NCBI GenBank assembly: GCA_046046245.1 | Contig: JBJOKE010000005.1 | Coordinates: forward strand, 1 to 29,997 | DNA from: UBA4615 sp046046245 | Lineage (GTDB): Bacteria; Pseudomonadota; Gammaproteobacteria; Burkholderiales; Burkholderiaceae_E | Direction: 5' to 3' | DNA: 29,997 bases | Part shown: piece after piece, positions 24,499 through 29,997 of the stretch | Numbering within the stretch: position 1 is the first letter of the stretch | How the letters are laid out: each line of letters opens with the position of its first letter | Notes under the pieces: generated by a model | Databases searched by the model: none | What the model was told of the DNA's origin: nothing | The model's input: only the letters and a program-made list of their open reading frames with translations | Made by a program: the position numbers and the translations under genes

Positions 24499-26040
24499 AT
24501 GCAACTCAATCCCGCAGAAATCAGCGAACTGCTGAAGACCAAGATCCAGTCCCTGGACGTCGCCGCCGACACGCGCAACCAGGGCACGATCGTTTCCGTG
24601 ACCGACGGCATCTGCCGCATCCACGGCCTCTCGGGCGTGATGCAGGGCGAGATGATCGAGTTCCCGGGCAACACCATCGGCCTCGCGCTGAACCTCGAGC
24701 GCGACTCGGTCGGCGCCGTGGTGCTGGGCGAGTACACGCACATCTCCGAGGGCATGACGGTCAAGGCGACCGGCAAGATCCTGTCGGTGCCGGTCGGCCC
24801 CGAGCTGCTCGGCCGCGTGGTGAACTCGCTGGGCGAGCCGATCGACGGCAAGGGCCCCATCAACGCGAAGATGACCGACGTCATCGAGAAGGTCGCGCCG
24901 GGCGTGATCGCGCGGAAGTCGGTGTCGCAGCCGGTGCAGACCGGCCTGAAGGCGATCGACTCGATGGTGCCGATCGGCCGTGGCCAGCGCGAGCTGATCA
25001 TCGGTGACCGCCAGACCGGCAAGACAGCGGTCGCGGTCGACTCGATCATCAACCAGAAGGGCAAGGGCGTCTACTGCGTCTACGTGGCGATCGGCCAGAA
25101 GGCCTCGACCGTCGCGAACGTGGTCCGCAAGCTCGAGGAGACCGGTGCGATGGCCTACACCATCGTCGTCGCCTCGACCGCGTCCGAATCCGCCGCAATG
25201 CAGTACATCGCCGCGTACTCGGGCTGCACGATGGGCGAGTACTTCCGCGATCGCGGCGAGGACGCGCTGATCGTCTACGACGACCTCTCGAAGCAGGCCG
25301 TGGCCTACCGCCAGGTGTCGCTGCTGCTGCGCCGCCCGCCGGGCCGCGAGGCGTTCCCCGGCGACGTGTTCTATCTCCACTCGCGCCTGCTCGAGCGTGC
25401 CGCGCGCGTGAACGAGGAGTACGTCGAGAAGTTCACCAACGGTGTGGTCAAGGGCAAGACCGGTTCGCTGACCGCGCTGCCGGTCATCGAGACGCAGGCC
25501 GGCGACGTGTCGGCGTTCGTGCCGACGAACGTCATCTCGATCACCGACGGCCAGATCTTCCTGGAGACGGACCTCTTCAACGCCGGCATCCGTCCCGCGA
25601 TCAACGCGGGCATCTCGGTGTCGCGCGTCGGTGGCGCCGCCCAGACCAAGATCATCAAGAAGCTCTCGGGCGGCATCCGGACCGACCTCGCGCAGTACCG
25701 CGAGCTCGCCGCGTTCGCGCAGTTCGCCTCGGACCTCGACGAGTCGACCCGCAAGCAGCTCGAGCGCGGCCGCCGCACCGTCGAGATCCTTAAGCAGCCC
25801 CAGTACCAGCCGCTGCAGGTCTGGCAGCTGGGCGTGACCCTCTACGCGGTCACCAAGGGCTACCTGGACGACATCCCGGTCGAGAAGGTGCTGTCGTTCG
25901 AGAGCGCGCTGCACGCGTTCATGCGCGACAAGCACGCCGCCTGGGTCGACCGCATCGAGCAGTCGAAGGACCTGTCGAAGGACGACGAGACCGCGCTCGT
26001 GCAGGCGATCGAGTCGTTCAAGAAGTCCGGCGCCTACTGA
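24499..26040 (+). CDS. atpA: ATP synthase F1 subunit alpha
   Basis: A 513-residue non-catalytic nucleotide-binding subunit of the F1 head. The order is an N-terminal beta-barrel, the P-loop GDRQTGKT (residues 169-176), the GYVAIGQKAST-like block seen here as VYVAIGQKAST, the YDDLSKQAVAYRQ nucleotide region, the conserved RRPPGREAFPGDVFYLHSRL, and a C-terminal helical domain ending SFKKSGAY. The length equals that of the family. It starts at ATG 24499 after AGGAAAAGGACAAGGAC. It is 44 bp before atpG. Confidence 0.98.
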   Translation: MQLNPAEISELLKTKIQSLDVAADTRNQGTIVSVTDGICRIHGLSGVMQGEMIEFPGNTIGLALNLERDSVGAVVLGEYTHISEGMTVKATGKILSVPVGPELLGRVVNSLGEPIDGKGPINAKMTDVIEKVAPGVIARKSVSQPVQTGLKAIDSMVPIGRGQRELIIGDRQTGKTAVAVDSIINQKGKGVYCVYVAIGQKASTVANVVRKLEETGAMAYTIVVASTASESAAMQYIAAYSGCTMGEYFRDRGEDALIVYDDLSKQAVAYRQVSLLLRRPPGREAFPGDVFYLHSRLLERAARVNEEYVEKFTNGVVKGKTGSLTALPVIETQAGDVSAFVPTNVISITDGQIFLETDLFNAGIRPAINAGISVSRVGGAAQTKIIKKLSGGIRTDLAQYRELAAFAQFASDLDESTRKQLERGRRTVEILKQPQYQPLQVWQLGVTLYAVTKGYLDDIPVEKVLSFESALHAFMRDKHAAWVDRIEQSKDLSKDDETALVQAIESFKKSGAY

Positions 26041-26084
26041 TCGACGCCACCGCACCGAAACCGCTGTAGGGAACAAGGGCTGCC

Positions 26085-26954
26085 ATGGCTGGCTCGCGAG
26101 AGATCCGCAACAAGATCAAGAGCGTGCAGAACACGCGCAAGATCACCAAGGCGATGGAGATGGTCGCCGCGTCCAAGATGCGCAAGGCGCAGGACCGGAT
26201 GCGGCATGCCCGTCCCTACGGCGAGAAGGTGCGCAACATCGCCGCGCACCTGGCGAACGCCAACCCCGAGTACCGCCACCCGTTCCTGGTGAAGCGGGAC
26301 ACGGCGAAGGCGGCCGGCCTGATCCTGGTCACGACCGACAAGGGCCTGTGCGGCGGCCTGAACACCAACGTGCTGCGGCTGGTGACGAACCGGCTGCGCG
26401 AGCTCGACAAGGCCGGCACGAAGGTCCGGGTCACCGCGATCGGCAACAAGGGCCTGGGTTTCATGCAGCGGATCGGCGCGGCGGTGGTCTCGCAGATCAC
26501 CCAGCTCGGCGACACGCCGCACCTCGAGAAGCTGATCGGGCCGGTGAAGATCCAGCTCGACGCCTACGAGCGCGGCGAGATCGACGCGGTCTACCTCGCC
26601 TACACCCGCTTCATCAACACGATGAAGCAGGAGCCGGTGATCGAGCAGCTGCTGCCGCTCGACCCGTCGCGGCTGCAGGAGACCTCGCGCGAGTACTCGT
26701 GGGACTACCTCTACGAGCCGGACGCCCAGTCGGTTCTGACCGAGCTGCTGGTCCGCTACGTCGAGGCCGTGGTCTACGGCGCGGTGGCCGAGAACATGGC
26801 GTCCGAGCAGTCGGCCCGCATGGTCGCGATGAAGTCCGCCTCCGACAACGCCAAGAAGGTCATCGGTGACCTCCAGCTGTCGTACAACAAGGCGCGGCAG
26901 GCGGCCATCACCAAGGAACTGTCGGAGATCGTCGGCGGCGCCGCCGCGGTCTGA
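26085..26954 (+). CDS. atpG: ATP synthase F1 subunit gamma
   Basis: A 289-residue central-shaft subunit whose N- and C-terminal helices form the rotating coiled coil inside the alpha3beta3 ring. It begins with the family motif AGSREIRNKIKSVQNTRKIT and KAMEMVAASKM, has the TDKGLCGGLN block, and ends with ENMASEQSARMVAMKSASDN and the QAAITKELSEIVGGA tail. Length and both terminal helices are complete. ATG 26085 follows GGGAACAAGGGCTGCC. It is 48 bp ahead of atpD. Confidence 0.98.
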   Translation: MAGSREIRNKIKSVQNTRKITKAMEMVAASKMRKAQDRMRHARPYGEKVRNIAAHLANANPEYRHPFLVKRDTAKAAGLILVTTDKGLCGGLNTNVLRLVTNRLRELDKAGTKVRVTAIGNKGLGFMQRIGAAVVSQITQLGDTPHLEKLIGPVKIQLDAYERGEIDAVYLAYTRFINTMKQEPVIEQLLPLDPSRLQETSREYSWDYLYEPDAQSVLTELLVRYVEAVVYGAVAENMASEQSARMVAMKSASDNAKKVIGDLQLSYNKARQAAITKELSEIVGGAAAV

Positions 26955-27002
26955 TCACCCCGCACGCATTCAACGCATACAGAGAATCAACGAGGTCCAA
27001 CC

Positions 27003-28403
27003 ATGCAACAAGGCCAGATCGTTCAGTGCATCGGCGCGGTGGTCGACATCCAGTTCCCGCGCGACTCGATGCCCCGGGTCTACGACGCGCTCGTGCTGGG
27101 TGACGCGGGCGACTCGCTCGCCGAGCCGGGCCTGACCTTCGAAGTCCAGCAGCAGCTCGGCGACGGCGTGGTCCGCACGATCGCGCTGGGATCGTCCGAC
27201 GGCCTGCGCCGCGGCATGCCGGTCAACAACACCGGCAACCCGATCTCGGTGCCGGTGGGCGAGGCCACGCTGGGCCGGATCATGGACGTGCTCGGTCGAC
27301 CCATCGACGAGGCCGGCCCGATCAAGACCGAAGAGCGCCGCGCGATCCACCAGGTGGCGCCGAAGTTCGCCGACCTGTCGCCGTCGGTCGAGCTGCTGCC
27401 CACCGGCATCAAGGTCATCGACCTGGTCTGCCCGTTCGCCAAGGGCGGCAAGATCGGCCTGTTCGGCGGTGCCGGCGTCGGCAAGACCGTGAACATGATG
27501 GAGCTGATCAACAACATCGCGAAGCAGTACTCGGGCTACTCGGTGTTCGCCGGCGTGGGCGAGCGGACCCGCGAGGGCAACGACTTCTACCACGAGATGG
27601 AAGAGTCGAAGGTGCTCGACAAGGTCGCGATGGTGTTCGGCCAGATGAACGAGCCCCCGGGCAACCGCCTGCGCGTGGCGCTGACCGGCCTCACGATGGC
27701 CGAGCGCTTCCGCGACGAGGGCAAGGACATCCTCTTCTTCGTCGACAACATCTACCGCTACACGCTGGCCGGCACGGAAGTGTCCGCGCTGCTGGGCCGG
27801 ATGCCGTCGGCGGTGGGCTACCAGCCGACGCTGGCCGAGGAGATGGGCCGCCTGCAGGAGCGGATCACCTCGACCAAGACCGGCTCGATCACCTCGATCC
27901 AGGCCGTGTACGTGCCCGCGGACGACCTGACCGACCCGTCGCCGGCCACCACGTTCGCCCACCTGGACGCCACCGTCGTGCTGTCGCGGGACATCGCCGC
28001 GCTGGGCATCTACCCGGCCGTCGACCCGCTCGACTCGACCTCGCGCCAGGTCGATCCGCACATCATCGGCGAGGAGCACTACTCGATCACCCGCCGCGTG
28101 CAGGCCACCCTGCAGCGCTACAAGGAACTGCGCGACATCATCGCGATCCTGGGCATGGACGAGCTGTCGCCGGACGACAAGCTGGCCGTGGCGCGGGCGC
28201 GGAAGATCCAGCGTTTCCTGTCGCAGCCCTTCCACGTGGCCGAGGTGTTCACCGGCTCGCCGGGCAAGTTCGTGCCGCTGAACGAGACGCTGCGCGGCTT
28301 CAAGATGATCGTCGACGGCGAGTGCGATGCGCTGCCCGAGCAGGCCTTCTACATGGTCGGCACGATCGACGAGGCCATCGAGAAGGCCAAGACGCTGAAG
28401 TGA
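27003..28403 (+). CDS. atpD: ATP synthase F1 subunit beta (catalytic)
   Basis: A 466-residue subunit that holds the catalytic ATP sites. The P-loop is GGAGVGKT (residues 155-162), followed by AGVGERTREGNDFY with the catalytic glutamate, the Walker B segment KDILFFVDNIYRYT, and ALLGRMPSAVGYQPTLAEEM. The DELSEED regulatory loop reads DELSPDD here, a natural variant that keeps most acidic charge. The length is normal for proteobacteria. The ATG at 27003 follows AACGAGGTCCAACC. A CACGTG inside the gene (28233) is coding chance and not a parS site. Confidence 0.98.
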   Translation: MQQGQIVQCIGAVVDIQFPRDSMPRVYDALVLGDAGDSLAEPGLTFEVQQQLGDGVVRTIALGSSDGLRRGMPVNNTGNPISVPVGEATLGRIMDVLGRPIDEAGPIKTEERRAIHQVAPKFADLSPSVELLPTGIKVIDLVCPFAKGGKIGLFGGAGVGKTVNMMELINNIAKQYSGYSVFAGVGERTREGNDFYHEMEESKVLDKVAMVFGQMNEPPGNRLRVALTGLTMAERFRDEGKDILFFVDNIYRYTLAGTEVSALLGRMPSAVGYQPTLAEEMGRLQERITSTKTGSITSIQAVYVPADDLTDPSPATTFAHLDATVVLSRDIAALGIYPAVDPLDSTSRQVDPHIIGEEHYSITRRVQATLQRYKELRDIIAILGMDELSPDDKLAVARARKIQRFLSQPFHVAEVFTGSPGKFVPLNETLRGFKMIVDGECDALPEQAFYMVGTIDEAIEKAKTLK

Positions 28404-28467
28404 TCACGGCGCGGCCCGACGCCGAGCGCGCCGGGCCGCGAACGCCACGCACCGCCAGGAAACACGC

Positions 28468-28884
28468 ATGCACACGATCCACGTCGACGTCGTCAGCGCC
28501 GAGGAGTCGATCTTCGAAGGCGAGGCCGAGTTCGTCGCGCTGCCGGGCGAGTCGGGCGAGCTGGGCATCTACCCGCAGCACATTCCGCTGATCACCCGCA
28601 TCCGCGCGGGGGCGGTCCGCATCAAGGTCGCAGGCAAGAGCGAGGAAGAGTTCGTCTTCGTTGCCGGCGGCATCCTCGAGGTGCAGCCGAACCGAGTGAC
28701 CGTGCTCGCCGACACCGCGATCCGCGGCCACGACCTCGACGAGGCAAAGGCCGAGGAGGCCCGCAAGGCCGCCGAGGAAGCGCTGCACAACCGCTCCGCC
28801 GACATCGATTACGCGCAGGCCCAGGCCGAGCTCGCGACGGCGATGGCGCAGATCGCGGCGATCAGGAAACTGCGCGGGAAGTAG
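28468..28884 (+). CDS. atpC: ATP synthase F1 subunit epsilon
   Basis: A 138-residue rotor subunit that links gamma to the c-ring and can inhibit ATP hydrolysis. The N-terminal beta-sandwich has VVSAEESIFEGEAEFVALPG and GELGIYPQHIPLIT, and the C-terminal helical pair (about residues 88-136) is the inhibitory hairpin. The complete C-terminal domain implies that epsilon inhibition is possible. ATG 28468 is preceded by CCAGGAAACACGC. It is the last gene of the operon, ended 18 bp later by a strong hairpin. Confidence 0.97.
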   Translation: MHTIHVDVVSAEESIFEGEAEFVALPGESGELGIYPQHIPLITRIRAGAVRIKVAGKSEEEFVFVAGGILEVQPNRVTVLADTAIRGHDLDEAKAEEARKAAEEALHNRSADIDYAQAQAELATAMAQIAAIRKLRGK

Positions 28885-28902
28885 GCCGCCCTGCACCGAC
28901 CG

Positions 28903-28935
28903 GAAGGGCCCGCACGGCGACGTCGCGGGCCCTTC
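28903..28935 (+). terminator. Terminator hairpin of the atp operon
   Basis: GAAGGGCCCGC (28903-28913) and GCGGGCCCTTC (28925-28935) form a perfect 11-bp stem with an 11-base loop, starting 18 bp after the atpC stop. There is no U-run after the stem, common in GC-rich genomes, so it may need Rho or act mainly as a 3' stabiliser. Confidence 0.8.
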
Positions 28936-29539
28936 GCCATGACGGCGCTGCGACCTCGTCGCAGCCCCGTGGTGCGTCGTGGCGGCGCGCCAGCTCGTGC
29001 CGGACATCGCTACGACGGCGTGCGCCGCGCCTGAGGCGCAGATCGAAGGCGTCGTCCCATGGTTCTTCGTGCACGAGCATCCGGCTCCGCTCGATGACGT
29101 CGCGCTCGCGAGCTGCGGCACGGCCCTCGTCGGCCGCCATCGGCGCAATCAGGTCGGCGCGCAACGCTGCCGCGTCAACCCCTGCCGCGACCCGTCGACG
29201 TCCCCTTCCGCGCGGCGCTGGCGCGGATGATGGTCCTCGAGCGTCCCAAGAATCGGGTCGACGGACCGGAAGGGTGACAGCCAGGCATTTGTGCGCCCGC
29301 GGGTCTTCTCGCTCCCTGCGAAGCTCGCCCCTGGCCAGACGAATCTTCCGCCTGCTCACCCGCCTTACAGCCGGCTCGAAGGGCGCACACCCGCGCCGCA
29401 GCTGCGGCCGCCGGATCCCGCGCACGCTGCCGGACGATCAGCGCGACGGCGCCACGCGACCGACCCCTCCGTCATAGCGGACGTCGACGTCCCGAAGGCC
29501 TCCGTGCAACGCGTTCTGTTCTTCGGGCTGTCGGCGTTG
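28936..29539. other. Gene-poor region after the atp operon
   Basis: No intact gene is supported. Open frames on both strands overlap and show no domain I recognise. A reverse-strand stretch around 29030-29190 (reading DVIERSRMLVHEEPWDDAFD) looks somewhat protein-like and could be a remnant of a lost gene, but its family is not recognisable to me. Together with the transposase remnant it suggests an old insertion and deletion site. Confidence 0.4.
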
Positions 29540-29746
29540 GCACCGAGCTCTTCCTCGGAGTGGACCAAGTGACGGGGGTTCTCGAGCCAGCGTTCGATGA
29601 CCTCCTCGTCACTGGGCGCGTACAGGTGCTTCGGGTACCGCAGCCCGGCCAGCCGAACCGGCTCGGGGCCGCATGTCGATGAGGTTGGACAACTCCTGGT
29701 CGAACAGGTCATCCACTCGGGGCTCCACCACCGGCTTCGCACTCAT
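29540..29746 (-). pseudogene. Decayed N-terminal fragment of an IS5-family transposase
   Basis: On the reverse strand ATG 29746 opens a frame reading MSAKPVVEPRVDDLFDQE then LSNLIDM, like the start of IS5-type transposases (DLF...L..IID). The match then continues in another frame with LRYPKHLYAPSDEEVIERWL followed by ENP (about 29550-29640), the family block G-L-x-Y-L-K-H-x-Y-x-x-S-D-E-x-V-x-E-R-W-x-E-N-P. The roughly 45 residues normally between these blocks are missing and the frame changes near 29665. Nothing of the DDE catalytic core follows. It is a dead fragment, about one eighth of a full transposase. Terminal inverted repeats were not identified. Confidence 0.6.
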
Positions 29747-29997
29747 CTCGGCACCACGCGAACCTTGCAGGCTTCGAAGCCATCACAGCAAGACCCGACA
29801 AACACCGCCACCCCTGACCGCCCCGTAAACCTCACGGTCAGCAAGTCTTCGGGTTATTCCGGTCGAATCGTTCGTACCCGACCCCTTGAAGCCTCGAACG
29901 AGCCTAAGTCCAACGACGTGGAAAATCTTTCGCGACCGGCGCTCGAGAATCGGAATCGGCGCGGCGCCCGGTAACGCCCGTGTGACGCCCGTGTGAC
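29747..29997. other. Right-edge noncoding stretch with a short tandem repeat
   Basis: This is less GC-rich than the rest of the window between about 29760 and 29940. No supported gene is seen. The last bases (29974-29997) are two copies of the 11-mer ACGCCCGTGTG plus AC. The repeat may continue beyond the window. Confidence 0.4.

Noticed and set aside
28229..28242. CCACGTGG-containing sequence in atpD as a fifth parS
   Set aside because: Only the central CACGTG is shared; the outer TGTTT and AACA positions do not match and the bases encode conserved AtpD residues.

Overview
The window is very GC-rich, gene-dense chromosomal DNA from a betaproteobacterium, most likely of the order Burkholderiales. 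The evidence is the block mnmG-rsmG-parA-parB followed by the nine-gene F1Fo ATP synthase operon atpIBEFHAGDC, plus the overall style of the proteins. The genus cannot be fixed from sequence reading alone.

Left part (1-6.6 kb): a truncated secreted hypothetical protein, two TauE/SafE-type membrane transporters placed tail to tail, an M20-family N-carbamoyl amidohydrolase (hyuC/allC-like) leading into the second transporter, a lipoprotein 5'-nucleotidase/metallophosphatase, and an IclR-family regulator. The amidohydrolase and nucleotidase diverge from a gap that holds a G-quadruplex-type motif and a perfect GGCTGC hexamer repeat.

Catabolic cluster (6.6-14.2 kb, all +): methylmalonate/malonate-semialdehyde dehydrogenase (mmsA), class I nitronate monooxygenase, a SugE/Gdx-type SMR exporter, succinate-semialdehyde dehydrogenase-like ALDH, Zn alcohol dehydrogenase and a GMC flavoprotein alcohol dehydrogenase. 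The IclR gene diverges from it, and nested palindromes lie in the shared promoter gap. The set could carry a nitro-alcohol or nitro-acid, or a diol, down to acetyl-CoA. That is inference.

Centromere-like region (14.1-16.0 kb): about 1.8 kb without a convincing gene. Four near-identical parS sites (core TTTCACGTGGAA) sit in two pairs at its edges, and a G-rich array of about 34 units of 9 bp lies between the pairs. The rightmost parS overlaps the probable mnmG promoter. It is followed by mnmG (tRNA modification), rsmG (16S rRNA methylation), parA and parB, so the partition proteins and their target sites are next to each other.

Right part (20.3-28.9 kb): a convergent gene for an HtrA-like protein that has lost two of its three protease residues, then the ATP synthase operon with a well-formed sigma70 promoter before atpI and a strong hairpin after atpC. 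The last kilobase holds no intact gene, only the decayed N-terminal part of an IS5-family transposase.
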